Origin: Crambe crambe
Taxonomy: Eukaryota; Porifera; Demospongiae; Poecilosclerida; Crambeidae
Length of the DNA stretch: 64,000 nucleotides
Assembly: GCA_963924555.1 (NCBI GenBank)
Contig: OZ004592.1
Location: forward strand, 4,464,001-4,528,000
Direction: 5' to 3'
The notes beneath the pieces were generated by a model. That model saw nothing but the letters and a program-made list of their open reading frames with translations. It did no database searches and was not told the origin of the DNA. How positions within the stretch are numbered: the first letter of the stretch is position 1; each line of letters begins with the position of its first letter. The translations under genes were made by a program, and so were the position numbers. Positions 46,801-63,490 of this stretch are shown piece after piece.

Positions 46801-49800
46801 TGGAAGGTGTGATATATACATGCATACGTTACAAGCATTATTTGCTCTCTATAATGTAGCTTCTTGCTCCCCTGTACAAACAATCTCTGGATTCCTCAAT
46901 GGGGTAGAGAGCTCGGGATGGATGAAGCACATCCATTTGATATTGGAGGCATCTATATTCTCTGCTAAGGCTAGTAGCTCACGTCAGTGGTGTATGCAGG
47001 TAACCGCTAAAATGTGTGGTTTTTTTCAATTGCAGGCTCTCTGTGAGGAAGGAAGGAGTGTTTTGGTCCATTGCTCTGACGGGTGGGACAGGACCGCTCA
47101 GACATGTGCTCTCACCTCTCTGTTGATTGACTCGCATTATCGGACTCTCCATGGCTTCATGGTATGTATGTATGTATGTATGTATGGGTACCATCCACTC
47201 TAATATGTTGCTGGAGAGTGCAAAGATGTCCAAGGCTTCATGTACATATCAGTGGTACGTTGGGTACCATCCACTCTTAATATATTGCTGGAGAGTTGTA
47301 CTCCACAAGATGTCCAAGACTGTCATTATAGCTTGGTTCACTACCATGGTATGTATGTCATTGTGCATTAGATTCTGGTTGAAAAGGAGTGGCTGTCATT
47401 TGGACACAAGTTTTCCATAAGGTATGTTAAGATATGGGGAAAAAGTGGAATAAAGTATACAGGTATGCTCTAATCTGGACAAACAGTTATGCTTTCTAAG
47501 ATAAGGGCCTCTAATCAAGAGACTCGAGGGTGGTCAGATTAGAGGACATATTATGTATAGCATACAAACGTACAGCGATCTGTTGTTTCCGATAGGAGTG
47601 GCCACTTGGCTGGTGAGAATCGTGAAACGTCTCCAATCTTCGCCCAGTTCCTTGACTGTGTCTGGCAAGTGATGGTCCAATTCCCCACTGCCTTCCAGTT
47701 CAACGAGCACTTTCTAGTCACCCTTCACGATCATCTCTACTCCTGCCAGTTTGGCACCTTTTTAGGCAACTGTGAGAGAGAGAGGACTTTGAATATGTAC
47801 GTATGTGTGTATGTATCATTGTATGTATGTATGTATGTATGTATGTATGTATGTATGTAGTGCAGTCCCATGTTGAAGCCCTCTTATCAATTTTGCTTGA
47901 TTTAGCCTTTTCTAAAATATACTTAATTGTCCCAAACTTCTGTTATGTATTCTAAAAATGGTTGGTCTTTCCAATATTTGAGCCCCAAGGCTACCTGGAA
48001 TCAAGAGTAGTCTCGTCAGATTTGATACGTCTGAGATATGAAGATAGATCATATACGATGTATGCAACATAATATATACGATAATATATATGAGGTATTT
48101 CAGATTTAGTGAGCAGACGTATTCCTTGTGGGGCCATGTTTGGGCCCATCTGGATGATTTCATCAACCCCCTGTACTCTGAGGGCTCAGCACATGAAAAG
48201 ATGCTACTGCCAACCACTGACATTCCTCAGCTGAGGTGAGTGGTATAATGATTGGTGGACCTGAACATTGTATAATATTTTGCATGTTCCTATGTTCTGG
48301 GGAGGCCATTGGGTAGAGCTTTTTTGGTCCAACTTCTTTTGGACTTTAAAGCAACCAGCCTGACCTCTTCCTTCCCATGGGGTTGGTAAAGGGTCAGCAA
48401 GGTCTTAAATGTATGTGTATGTATTGTTTGCATGTAGCTTTTGGATGGGGTTGTACTGTCGGTATCCGCTGCGTCAGCATATTTATGAGCTCAGTGACGA
48501 GGTAATGGGCAGCCTGAAACAGCAGAATACTTGCCTCACAGAACACATCAAGTTCATACAACAGGTACATATGCAGTTGATCATTCTTCTATACATTGGA
48601 ATGCCTATCAATGACTCCCTGAAATACCAACACTTTCTGTCACTTTCCTAATCACCCTTGAAATGAGGACGTCCCTCTAATCATTGCTGGTGTCCACATT
48701 GTGAGGTTGCATATGATAGAGTCTATACAAGTGTTACTTGGAGGGCTTGCCCTATTGTTTTAATTAAGGTGCCCTCATGTGGAAGAAGGAAAGATTCTTA
48801 CATGAATATGCTGTATCGAAAACTGGTGATCACAGATATTTTATTTCAGAGCATTGCAGATTTGAAGTTACAACTGGCCCGCTTCGAAGACGAGTCTTCT
48901 GATAGCAACACCTCAGTCAGAGAAGATGCGAAACAAACACCATTGGAGTCTAGAAACTGCCACACTCATGATGAGCATAGTAGTAATCGTCTATTAAATG
49001 GACAAACCCCTGGAAGCTGTGCAGAAGATTTAAGTAATAGTGAAAGCGATGAAAGTGAGGTTCTGAACACTAGACATTCCTGTGCAACAGGTACAGTGAA
49101 TGCAATCGGTGTTGATGATGGTGGTGAGCTGCCTAGTCCAGAGACTCATGGAACTGAAGTTAATGGTGCACCATCAAGTAGTGAGGAAGGTTTGGAAAGG
49201 GAAGGGATTACAGATGAAGATGGAAGCAAAAGAGCAAGAAACAGAAAGGAGAAAGTGGCTGATTTGAGAATTGCAATCCCACCCAGTGCTCAGTGTGACA
49301 CAGCTGAAACTGAGAACAGCTCTGGACCACAGCCAACAGATTCTTCCATCGTCCTGTCTCCGAAATCGTACTCTGTGTTCAAGAACAATCTGATTCATGT
49401 CCCTGAAATGAACTTGCCATGGAGTTCCATGAGAAACACGACATCATGTGTATGTGGTGTTACTTTTTCCTATTCAGTGAGAAAGGTTTGTTACATATGT
49501 AGCCAACCCAATAACTATATTAATTTGACTGGTCATTACATAATATAAATCAGGTATGCAGCATGTACCTATTTTACTGTACTGATATATATACAGTTAC
49601 CAGGGTTATTAGACCTTATACCATGACATCTTGATCACCTCAGTTTTCTGAATTGGAGTTAGAAGGTCATTGCATGATCAGGATTTTATGCTTGAGAACT
49701 TAGAACCTCTTGAGCCAAACAAATTGGAGTCTATATTTAGCATTCTGTTGTTTTTGTGTGTAGTATCATTGTAGTTACTGTGGGTGTGTGGTGTGCAGTC

Positions 49801-49928
49801 TGTGTGGTAACCACCAAGCATCTTTGCCTTGGCAGTCTACTCCCAAGCCCCACAGAGTCTGCAAGTCCTGCTTCAAGGTCATGAAGAAGATTATGCAGGA
49901 GCAAACTACCATGTCTCCCACTTCATGA
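43865..49928 (+). CDS. MTMR6: Myotubularin-related phosphoinositide 3-phosphatase, MTMR6/7/8 type with C-terminal FYVE-like domain, 15 exons
   Basis: Exons: 43865-43906, 44618-44734, 45275-45437, 45782-45942, 46123-46251, 46431-46565, 46674-46806, 46860-46999, 47036-47161, 47372-47421, 47596-47796, 48104-48235, 48438-48564, 48850-49485, 49764-49928; 818 residues. PH-GRAM lies at about 1-108 and the phosphatase at about 125-500, with the active-site loop [11 protein letters not shown] (Cys353), so it should be active on PI3P and PI(3,5)P2. A short coiled coil starts near 553, followed by a disordered acidic stretch. A FYVE-like zinc domain (about 741-805) has eight Cys/His ligands but reads RKYHCSYCG where the basic RHHCRxCG is usual, and lacks the WxxD motif. 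The body matches the MTMR6/7/8 group; which one cannot be decided. Confidence 0.9.
45500..45640. repeat. Minisatellite in MTMR intron 3
   Basis: Diverged units of about 36 bp built on GGGAGGATGTGGAAGGGGACA. Confidence 0.75.
47187..47325. repeat. Direct duplication in MTMR intron 9
   Basis: GGTACCATCCACTCT...TTGCTGGAGAGT...GATGTCCAAG occurs twice, about 80 bp apart. Confidence 0.7.
47800..47860. repeat. (GTAT)n microsatellite in MTMR intron 11
   Basis: Runs of GTAT directly after the exon 11 donor GTACGT. Confidence 0.8.
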
Positions 49929-50210
49929 CAAACACATTGTACACTATTTATTTGCAGTAAGGAGATCAAGATGGGCCAGCTTATTCAATAGTTGTTGTTG
50001 TGTTGTTGTTATTGTTATTATTTTTGTGCACTTGGCTTACGCATGCGCAACAAGATCCTCGCTGTCCGCGCGTCCCTTTACCCATTTTTGGATTATGCAC
50101 GTTCCATGATCGTGCTAAACATGCAGGAGTTCGAGTCTAGTCGTGGGACAAGCTATAGTATTCATTGCGTTGCAGACTGTTGTTTATTTCAGACTTGGAG
50201 TGAATAATCA
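49929..50210. promoter_or_regulatory. Short intergenic region with NRF1-like site ahead of GOT1
   Basis: Only 282 bp separate the MTMR stop from the aminotransferase ATG. TACGCATGCGCAA near 50038-50050 fits the palindromic NRF1/alpha-Pal consensus common in promoters of metabolic genes. This is a motif match only. Confidence 0.45.
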
Positions 50211-53454
<3,244 letters not shown>

Positions 53455-53782
53455 GGCACACAGGTGCACTTCTTGTGCTATAGAACTACTGTAGAAGTTT
53501 ATTGTTGTATAGCACCATTATTTATTATATTATTTTTCCCTCTGCTCCATCTTTTTGATGTTTCAGTATGAATTATTACTCTCGATATTATAAGCATTTC
53601 TACCTCACACAGGTTTGATAAGTCAGCTAGCGCGCGCGTCAACTTGTATGATTATTAATTATTATTATGCGTCACTCTTCGCTTATTGGTTGTCCAAAAT
53701 TTGAATGTGCTAGTTGGCGCCACTATAGTGCATGCAGTGAGCAGTGGACTGAGATATTTTGAAAGTTTAACAGGTTAGAACT
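53455..53782. promoter_or_regulatory. Intergenic region, GOT1 3' end and kinesin promoter
   Basis: 328 bp. A GC-rich patch (AGCGCGCGCGTCAAC near 53630) stands out from AT-rich flanks and may mark the kinesin promoter. No TATA box was recognised. Confidence 0.4.
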
Positions 53783-56700
53783 ATGACAAGTCATGAGTTT
53801 ACGCCAAATGCGCAGGTTCAAGCAGGAGAGGAGGAAGGTGACTTTGAAGAGCAGCTGGAAGACATAAAAAGAAAACTCTTTCTCGAGCCTGAAACTCCTT
53901 TCAAACCCCCTCATCAAAAACAACCTGTCCTCATCTACCTGAGGATACGTCCCAAGACAGGACTGGAAATAGCTAACAGAGACCCAGATTGTCTTCATAT
54001 AACAAATGATCGAGATCTAGTGGCTGTGCCACCGAAAAATTCAAAGACATTCAAGAATGCCAGAAGTTCCACTGAAGCTGCTGTCCCACAAACCTTCACT
54101 TTCTCTCGTATTTATGCCCATACCACTTCACAGAAGGAGTTATTCGATGATGCCCTCAGGCCACTATTGAAAGATTTCTTTGAAGGGCAAAATTGCCTGG
54201 TATTCACTTATGGTGTCACCAACTCAGGTATGTAATTGGTGTTGACTGCTCAGGCCCATGAGATTTCTAAAGTAAGAAACAGGGCACAGCACCCTGTTTC
54301 TCTTTATAAACACTGGCATTGTTCCTTGGGTTCGTATACATACCACATCAAATTCCTCAACCATTTCATAGGGAAGTCATACACAGTGACTGGGACCTCC
54401 TCTGACCCAGGCCTCTTACCACGGGCACTGGACCTGATTTTCAACTCACTTGACCTGCAGCACCAGTTGAGTGACATCAGGGTACACCCACAGCGGTTTT
54501 CTGAGCTCCGATACCTCACGGAGAGTGAGGCAGGAGAAAAGCAGCAATGGAAGGACCATGCCTTGAATATGGTGGGTTGATATCATCACCATATACGTGG
54601 TCGTTAAAAATACATGTAAAGTTATTAGCCTTGTTCTCAGGCCTTTCTCTTGGGAGAGACTGCTTGGGAACAAGACTAGTGCAACATCACATCCAGGGTT
54701 CTCCCCAGGGAGGAGAAAAAGGAGTGGTACTCAATATCTGCACACCACATTTTGCCTAACCACACACTTTTTGGATAAGCATATGAGCAGTTCTACACGC
54801 ACACTCCTTCTCATTGTGCACTCATGCCTTGTCTTTCTGAATGGGTCGTTATTCTCAACTTTGCTTCCCTCTCAATTTTATAATCAGTGAGCACTACAAA
54901 ACCACTGACCACATGGATGTCTGGACTGCATGTTATAGATACAGCAATTACCAGCTAGAGTAGAGTAAGGCCTAGGGAGAACCCTGTCAATCAGAAAAAA
55001 GACTAATCAAAATTTGTGGGGGCTAAGTGGTTATACCTCACAGGGGAAAATTATTTTCAGGGGAGGGGCAACATGCCACCTAAAAAAATCCTCCTGCATA
55101 TAATTGGAATTTTAAAGTCACCCCTTAATTACTTTCCCTTTTTTCAGGCAAAGGAGATAGGATTTTGCAGTGTATCCTCAGCCCCACTGGTACCAGCTGA
55201 AGGCCTTCTTGATGAAGTGCTGGACACTACTGAGGAGAATGACCTCAGCTCTGCCTCCACCCTCTCCAAAGTCTCTAATACCTCCAAGCTCACTGATATA
55301 GATGGTAAGTGTTAAGGTCTCCAAGTGCTAGTTTTATAAGCAAACACTGAAGTTTTTGTGGGGTGAAATTTAGTGGTCAATTTTAGCAAAACCTAAAGCA
55401 CAACATCAAAATAGCGTGTATACCCAAAGTGCTGAAACTAACTGCAGCATAATTATTATTCTGAGCAAACACTATGTTATCACTGCTATACATATTTATA
55501 CATCACTGTTACAGGTATAAGTTTTGAAGAATTCCAAATTCATGGCGACTCTTCTCTGGATTTGCAAGGTTTGGACAACCAGCAGTTTATCATTTATGTG
55601 TCTTTCGCCGAGATCTACAACGAATTCATCTACGATCTGTTGCTCAATGCCCCAGCTAAGGGCAAACACAGAGACCCACTGAAACTAGCTCAGGATAAGC
55701 ACCGGAACTACTACATCAAAGGTCATTGATTGAAAGTACTGCACTGGCAAGAATTGATAATGTATACTGGTAGAATTTTCAACTGGTAAATGGTTCGTAC
55801 TTGAAAAAATCATGATGAGCCCCAAGTTTTGACATACAACCATTCCAGACCTATCATAACCAGGGCTCACAGCAACACTCTATTATTGTCTGGACATGAT
55901 TATCTAATAGCAGTTTTAAATAATATAGCAAAATTGGTCAGACAAAGGCAGAAAAAATGAAGAAATTGACTGGAAAAAATCCTGTGACTGTGAGCCCTGT
56001 TAAATACATACAAAAACGTCCGAACAAGCAGTGTACAAGCATTGTACTTTTGTACCTTTATATTTTGTAGGTCTGCATGAGGTGCAAGTGAACAGTGCAG
56101 ATGAGGCCATGCAGTTGCTACGTTTGGGTCTGAAGCACCGTCACGTGGCCTCCACTCGCCTCAACTACCAGTCCTCACGCAGCCACTCGATCTACACCAT
56201 CAAACTAGTCAGGCTGGTCAACATGGAGAAGCCCACTAATGCCCTCATCAACAGGTCAATAAATCCTAGCTGTACACTCTATCATTGTCCTGACATGGTA
56301 ATAGCAGTTTTGAATGTGTAGTTATATTATGCTCAGAAACTTTTGGTCTGATGAAATTGACCAGAAAATGTCCCGATTGTTCCATATGACTGACTGTTAT
56401 TGTGAGTCCTGTAAGCGAGGTGATCACATATATAAATTCATTCCTCAGACATGTTTCGTCTAGGAGAAGTATGACTACTGATCTAGAGTAGCTAGTCGCT
56501 TAGTATTCTTGATTATACCAGCCAAAAGTGACTGATTATCTGTGTGATGATCTAGCTAGAATTGTTATGGTCAAGTGTCCTGAGAATCGGGTTCACGCCT
56601 CATATGTGCTAATCAAAGGCTGCAGTTGTCAGGGGGCCTCTGGGTCTGGAGAATGGAGGTCCATGACAATAGTGCATTTCCTATGTGTGTGTATTTAATG

Positions 56701-59700
56701 TCAAGGAGTACATAGGACTTTATCAGGATGTACATACATACATTATGTTCCCTTGACTTATGTGAGAGGGGGGAGCATTAATTTAACCTTTCAGGGATGT
56801 ATTCATGTACTCGTTTTATCTTGTGCATGTCCTATGTGTATGTGTGTGTAGGATCTCCATAGTTGACTTGGCTGGTGCTGAGAGGTCTGCCAAGACAGGG
56901 GCCTGTGGAGTTAGGGTCAAGGAGGCAGGTAACATCAACAACTCTCTACTCACCCTTGGAAAGTGTATTGATGCCATGAAGTACAATCAAAGCAAGCGGT
57001 AAGTCCTTGCTAAAGGTACCTTTAACTCGCTACCGTATAGCGGGAAAATTTTGTGGGTTAAAATTTTCGTGGTTTTGCGTGTGAACCATATAAATTCCTT
57101 TATTCTCGTGTATTATTTTTTCAAAATCACAAATTTTTTGACCCACAAAAATATCACGCTATACGGTATTTGTGGATATAAATAATGAAAATGTACCCAT
57201 TATGGTACATATATCATATAGTGCATGATTTAGGTGAGTGTTATGTCCTTGATAAAAGTGATACGGTAGCTGTAACTGGGAGCATGTATAGATGCCTTTA
57301 GGTGCTGAAGGGGGGACATGTATTATACAGGTGCTCTAGTTGTAATCAGGAGCATGTATATGTGGTATAGGTTGTAATCAGGAGCGTGTATATGTGGTAT
57401 AGGTTGTAATCAGGAGCATGTATAATCAATCAGGTTGTAATCAGGAGCATGTAAAAGTGCCTGTAACAAAGAGCATGTGTGTACAGTATATGATAATAAT
57501 GTCAACACAGTTGTAGTGACGAGCGTGTGGTGCCTTTCCGGGATAGCAAGCTGACACGTCTCTTCCAGAACTACTTCATCGGTAAAGGAGACAGCAGCAG
57601 CACCAGGCAGGGAAAGATCACCATGTTTGTCAACGTTTCAAACAATGCTTCAGTTTTCGACGAAACCTTCCATGTTTTGAAATTCTCAGCTCTTACCAGT
57701 AAGGTATGTATGCATGTGCAAGGGTGAAGCTAATTATGGTCAGCTGAGACTCATCAATGGTGGACTAATAGTTCCCTTTGATGTCTTCTTGCAGGAAGGG
57801 TGTGCATATAGTTACAAATTATTGTCTCTCCTCAGGTAGTGCCCATCACAAAGATTGCATCGTCATGCTGTCCCTCTTCGCTGCATGTTGTACCTGTGGA
57901 AGTGAGCAAACCAGTATCCTCAGGAGATGGGAGCCGTCCCCTCTCTGATCCTCTCCCTGTGCAACACAGTAGTACCACAAGCTGCTCTAATTGCAAGGTA
58001 CATATCTACTAGACAAATGCAATGCATTGTGGGGCGAGCCTGAGCTGATGTTCCCTTTTAGCAAGGGTGCTCTATTTCTGAAAATAATGTCTGGTCTGCA
58101 TTCTCTGACATCAACTGCTGACTTGCACTTTCTCTCAAGCACTAGCTGTCTGTGATGTGCTGAATGTGATACATGTGAGAATGGCCTCTCTTTCTGAAGA
58201 CAATCTCTGGTCTGAGACTGGCCTCTCTTTTCCTCAGCTGTCTGTGACATCAACTGCTGACTTGCACTCTCCCTCAAGCGCTGTCTTTTCTCTGTAGCTG
58301 TGCTTTGAGCAGGATGTCTTGCCTTCTATCTCCTACTTTCTTCTTTCTGTTCAGCGGTCTTGGAAGCACACTAATTTGATCCATTCGATGCTTGAGGCAT
58401 TCTTTTCTCTGGACTAGCATTGTCTCTAGATTTCTCAAAGACGTTCTCTCAAGCCTCTCTCACATGTTTATATACGCATGGGCGTCTACTGCACTGTGAT
58501 GTAATTATTAGGACGTACGAGAGATATATATAATATATATAATGCAAAGTCTAGAGCCAACTCGCTAGTGTGGGGCTCGCTCAGGCCTCCCCCCAATTAT
58601 GTATGGAGTATAATGACCCAGACTTATTTCCTCTGGCCCCTACCAAAAAAAAAAAAAAAAAGGATTTACAGTCAGGCAATGAGACCACCTTTCCATAGAG
58701 GCTACTCTTCCCAGATAAGAGACAACCTGTCTGTATGTAATCTGTAAGGTGGCTAAACTTCACTTATTGGGTGTATATGACACTGTTTTCTTGTGGCCGG
58801 CACTAGGTTTTGGAGGCAGAGCTGGAGAGGTGTGAAGGGAGCAAGCAGGAGCTGAGGCAACTGAGGGTGGAGATGCTGGAACAAGAGTACCACATCAGGC
58901 AAGAGGTCTCCGAGGAGTTTAGAGAGCAGCTGGTCCAGATCGAGAACAGACACTGGTATGTTATACATGTATTAGGACTCATGCATGCAGTTTAGATATG
59001 TAGAAATGACCCTTTTCAAGGAGCGAGTCTACATAGAAATCTTCAAGCTTTTTATGTTTTAGTTACAAAATAAAACAAGCAATCAATCTTTAAAGAACCA
59101 CCCACCCTTCCTTTCTTCCTGCAGTCACGAGATGAATGAGCAAGCTGAGGAGATAGAGGACATGTACGAGAAGAGAATGGAACTCATTAAGAAATCTGTC
59201 AAAAAGCAGTACAGAAAGAGAAGAAGGTGTGAGGAAGGTACGTATACATTATCATAACATAACATGGACCCACACTCCCCCAAGTATTCTTTATTCATAC
59301 TGTTATGGTCTGGTTTGGGTGATACTTCCCTCATACACAACACCACATAATTATGTTGTATGGTGTTCCCCCAGCATACCTTAACTATAGGGACCCACTA
59401 TGCTTTAAGTACATCCTTTGATGTGGTCAATAGAATGCTGATTAGCCACAAATACCCTTTGATGTGTGTGAAACCACCCCTCCCTATTCCTTCACTAATA
59501 TTGACTGCTGTACCTTAATTTATAACTGTACAGATGATGGCGAGGAGGACGAGGATAACCTTCGTACCAAGATTGCCAGTCTCAAGGATCACGTTGAAGA
59601 ATTGGAAACTGACTTGGCCATGGAGAGAAATCGGGGTATGTTAGTATAATGTACATGCATTATAATGGTAGGTATTCAAAGTTGCATCAATTATACGTTT

Positions 59701-62700
59701 CCACAAAAAACATACTCATTGAACACACATGCATGAGCATTGTGCACATGCATGTAAAATGATTTCTGAGGTGCATATGGCCCCTCTCTACTTTTTACTG
59801 ATCACAAATGAAGTGTGTGTATATATGCATACATCTTTTTCTTTTTCTTCTTCTTCTTCTTTATGATGTGCTATACAAATTACTTTTACAGCTTCAGCTG
59901 AGATCCATGATGCAGCAGAAACCTACCAGACCCAAGTGGTGAACCTCAACCAGCAGCTGGTAGACATGTCTCTGCAACTCTCTCAGGCAAAGAAGAATGA
60001 ATCCCAGACTAATACTGTGATCCAGACACTCCGTGCTCAGCTGGAGGAGGCCATTAGCAGTGGGAGAGAGAAGTCACAGAGAGTAGATCACCTGGAGGCT
60101 GTTGTGAAGGAGATGGACAATGGAAAAGCCACCTTGCTGGCCAAATTCGAGACTCTGGAGAAGCAGACCGAGGAGGACATGGCTTCAGTGAAGAGAAAGG
60201 CCGACATTCTAGAGCTAAAGAATGAAGAAAATCTGCTGGAGAAGACCCAGTGGGAAGAAGAAAGGCTGGTCCTTAATTCCAGGGTTGCCGAGCTCGAGAG
60301 AGAGTTAAGTCTTGTTCGTGATGAGCTGAAGACAAACAAAGAGAGCTTTGTATCTGCACCTGTGCTGGAAAAAGATTGGGAACTGGAGAAGTCCTCTCTA
60401 ACTGCCAAGATATCAGAGGAAGAAGAACTGCGATGTGGGCTGGAGAAGGAGCTGGAAGCAGCCAGAAGTGACAGTATGACAGAGATAGAGATTCTGGAGG
60501 CCAGGATCTCGGAACTCACTAGAGAGAGGAGCAAGATGGAGAGCTCCTTAGCAAAATTTGCAAAGGTGTTGAGGTGTAATCCAGAATTGATGAAAGGAGA
60601 TCAAGGTTAGGCTCATACTATCACTGTCCACATATACACCCTGGCAAGAATGGGGTGGGTGGGTGCAGAGACAAAGGCATACATAAGTAAACTTCACACG
60701 GTAAAGGAAGCACATACAGTAACACAATATGCATTGAGTTCACGTGTTCATTGTACGTACATACATAGGCCTCATGTTGTTTTTTTTTTTATTTGTTTGT
60801 TGTTGTTTTTTTGTTTTTTTTGTTTGTTTGTTTTTTTCTGCTCCCAACAAAAATGGGCCTGGTACGAGGCGTAGAGTGACCTGATGATGTCTTTGTTATT
60901 ATTACTTTATTAGAATGTGAAGAGCTGGCCAAGTCACTGTTCGGAGGTGAGCAGGTATCTGTGAGAAGTCCGTCTACTGAAGCACCAGAGTCGGTTGTGG
61001 CCTCCAGTCAGGTGACATCCCTCAAAGAGGAATTACAAATGAGGTATATTGTGTGTGATGTGTGTGCGCTTCTCTAGGTTCTAAGCATATGAATATTCTA
61101 TGCAGGGACAACCAAATCCATTCCTTGCAGCAAGAGTTGGAGCTTATAAATGGTAAAAATGGTAAGTATCATGAAGGTTACTTACTGTAAATTAAAGTGC
61201 AGTAGTCCTACAGTATCTAATCTATCCCCAGCAACACTGAAAGAGACCGTTTCTAGCCTGAAGGGGTATGAGGCCACCCTCGAAGGCCAGGAAAAGCACA
61301 TTTCTGAGCTGGTAGAAGAGAGAGAGATGTACTACAACCTGAACCAAGAGCTCGAAGAGAAAATAAAAGACTTGGAGCTGAAGCTCAACCGAGCTACTAA
61401 CTCCAAGGAAAGCCTCGATCAGAAGGTTGTTCAGTTGTCAGAGCAGCTGGAAGGTCAGTACATGTACATGGAGATCACACTGCATCTTTCCATAAGTACC
61501 CATATTTGTACCATGGTTATGGTTTGAAAATTGGACCAATGGCATTAGGGGTTGCAACCTCCAGTTGATATATCTACCTGTGTTGTCCTCAGGCAAGGAC
61601 AAAAAGGGAATACTGTTTAGTATGCATGCTTGTAGCCACAGTGAGGATTATTATAACTCTTTTGAAAGGGCCTTTAAATAGATACATTCCTAAGTGCAAT
61701 GGGTGTATTATGCCAATATGTCAGACCTTGATCAGACATTTGACCTTTTGACCCAGTAAATGGCCTATGGCAATCCTCACTGAGCCATGGTGCAAGTATG
61801 AGTACCTCAATTATCTTTCTTCTTTATTATAATTATTGTCATTGTGGGATACTCAGATTGTCGTAGGGCTGCTTCCCAGAGGGAGGTGGAGCTGCAGGAC
61901 TCATGGGACCAGTGCCGAGCTGTGCTGGAAGACCAGGTGGCCTCCCTTCGTAAGCAGGCAGCCTTGTTGGAGCACGAACTCTCCTCTGCTCGCGAGGACT
62001 CCAAAGATGTCCAGAGACAACTCCGGAGCAAGGTATATTCATTGTGGGAGGGGTTAATTGGGTGGGAGGCAATATTTGGGGGGGGGGGGGGATTTACCTT
62101 ATTCCTATAATATCAGTTTCACTATGGCTCTTTGGTTTTGTAGGAAGAGGAACTGCTTTCCCTGGCCAAGACAATGAGTTGTGAAAAGACGACAGCAAGT
62201 CAACTGACCTCCGAGTTGAAGGATGCTCAGTCAACAATTGAGGCTATGAAAGGTCAGTAATGATACAATAAGTAGTGATAGACTGAGGGCCAGCTGAATT
62301 CAGGAGTATGTCTTGAATGAAGCCTATTCACTTTATACTTAATAGATACAAAAAAAAATCACAGTGTAGCTACACCAGAGAGATAGTAATTCTCTGGGAA
62401 GGGGTGAGTCCCTGGTATTTAGTTCAATATTGATGTCTTGCTGTATAGGCCAACATCAGTTAGAGAATGCTCAGCTGAGCATCAAAGTCCGTGAGATGTC
62501 ACAGCAGTTGGAGATGGCTCAGGAGGAGGCGAGAAGCCTTGAGACCCGACTTGTGAACCTCACAAATGATGGCAAGCTGGAAGTGGAGAAGGTGACCAGC
62601 GCTCACCAGCAGGAGCTGGAAGAACTGGGCAAAGCCAGTCGGACTGATCTGGAGAAGCTAGCCAAGAAGCACAACAAGGAGGTTGCTTCTCTCAACAGGC

Positions 62701-63490
62701 AGATAGAGAAGAAGTAAGTTAAAAGTTCTAGAAAAAATAGTGAGTTATTCCTGCTGCTTTAATACCCGCACTTGTTGAAATTCTTCACTTTGATATACAC
62801 AGAAATCACACTGCCATTAATTTTTGTAAATTTTAGGGTCTCTAAACTTAAAACTATTGAATCGGATCTAAAGGAAAGAAACAAAAGCCTCAAAGAGTTC
62901 CAAAAGAAAGTGGAAGTGCTGCAGGAAAAGGTATCTAGTTGGTTACTGCTCGAAGATATCGCTCCTTTACTTTTACTGGTGCTTCTTCAGGTCCTCTCCT
63001 TGGAGAAAGCCAGAGAAGGACAAGAAGAGGAAGAGCACATTTATGAGGAACCTCCTGAGGTGTGTGTGTGTGTGGCATAATTATATCACTTAATGTCCTC
63101 AACAGGACACCAAGAAATATAGTGCCCTCAGATCAGATTTGGCATTGTACCTCAGTCACACTGCAGGCATTGACTTGTACGTCACCTGTCATCCTAAGAT
63201 TAAACAACTAGTGTACATGTGTATTGCAATATTCTGTTCTAATAATTGACCTTGTATGTGTACTATGGCCTGCTTCTGATGTATGTAAATATATGATTTT
63301 AACTTTCCAACTCTTCATTTAATTGCTGCTGTTGCAGTCTGCCAATGTGACAATCTATGACTCAGTTCTGGACGAAACAGTGAAGTCATCAGGTCCTCAG
63401 GTGCCGGTGGAATCCAAGTCACCAGGTCCCCGGGTGCCAGTTGAGTCCACTGTCCTCAAGCCCATAGGGAATACTTCCATTACAAAGTGA
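53783..63490 (+). CDS. KIF20: KIF20-like (kinesin-6 type) motor with long coiled coil, 21 exons
   Basis: Exons: 53783-54227, 54372-54571, 55148-55304, 55515-55721, 56071-56254, 56852-56998, 57517-57703, 57836-57997, 58807-58955, 59125-59237, 59534-59635, 59892-60605, 60914-61043, 61106-61161, 61232-61453, 61857-62032, 62144-62252, 62449-62713, 62837-62930, 62991-63059, 63338-63490; 4,041 nt, 1,346 residues. The motor (about 45-510) has the P-loop [17 protein letters not shown] (switch I), DLAGAER (switch II) and [11 protein letters not shown] long acidic insertion in the motor (about 210-300) and the [11 protein letters not shown] block match KIF20/MKLP2 rather than other kinesins. After a Cys/Ser-rich neck (about 510-565) runs a coiled coil to about 1295 and a short Pro/Val tail. 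The family acts in cytokinesis. Confidence 0.9.
54626..54678. repeat. Diverged palindromic mini-MITE
   Basis: TAGCCTTGTTCTCAGGCC ... TTGGGAACAAGACTA, related to the element at 43001-43068, in kinesin intron 2. Confidence 0.55.
57034..57166. mobile_element. Mariner-type MITE with TA duplication
   Basis: Inverted ends CCGTATAGCG / CGCTATACGG, flanked by TA on both sides, about 133 bp, in kinesin intron 6. Diverged fragments with CGTGA.AAAATTTT cores occur near 41330-41410 and 37430-37550. Confidence 0.75.
57333..57460. repeat. Minisatellite, TTGTAATCAGGAGCATGTAT units
   Basis: Four diverged units of about 32 bp in kinesin intron 6. Confidence 0.8.
58098..58290. repeat. Direct repeat in kinesin intron 8
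   Basis: GACATCAACTGCTGACTTGC with flanks occurs at about 58104 and 58248. The intron also holds an A17 run near 58645. Confidence 0.65.

Noticed and set aside
47800..47860. CRISPR-like array
   Set aside because: It is a plain tetranucleotide microsatellite without spacers.
60088..60534. 148-residue Ser-rich minus-strand ORF
   Set aside because: It is the mirror image of a Glu-rich coiled-coil exon of the kinesin.
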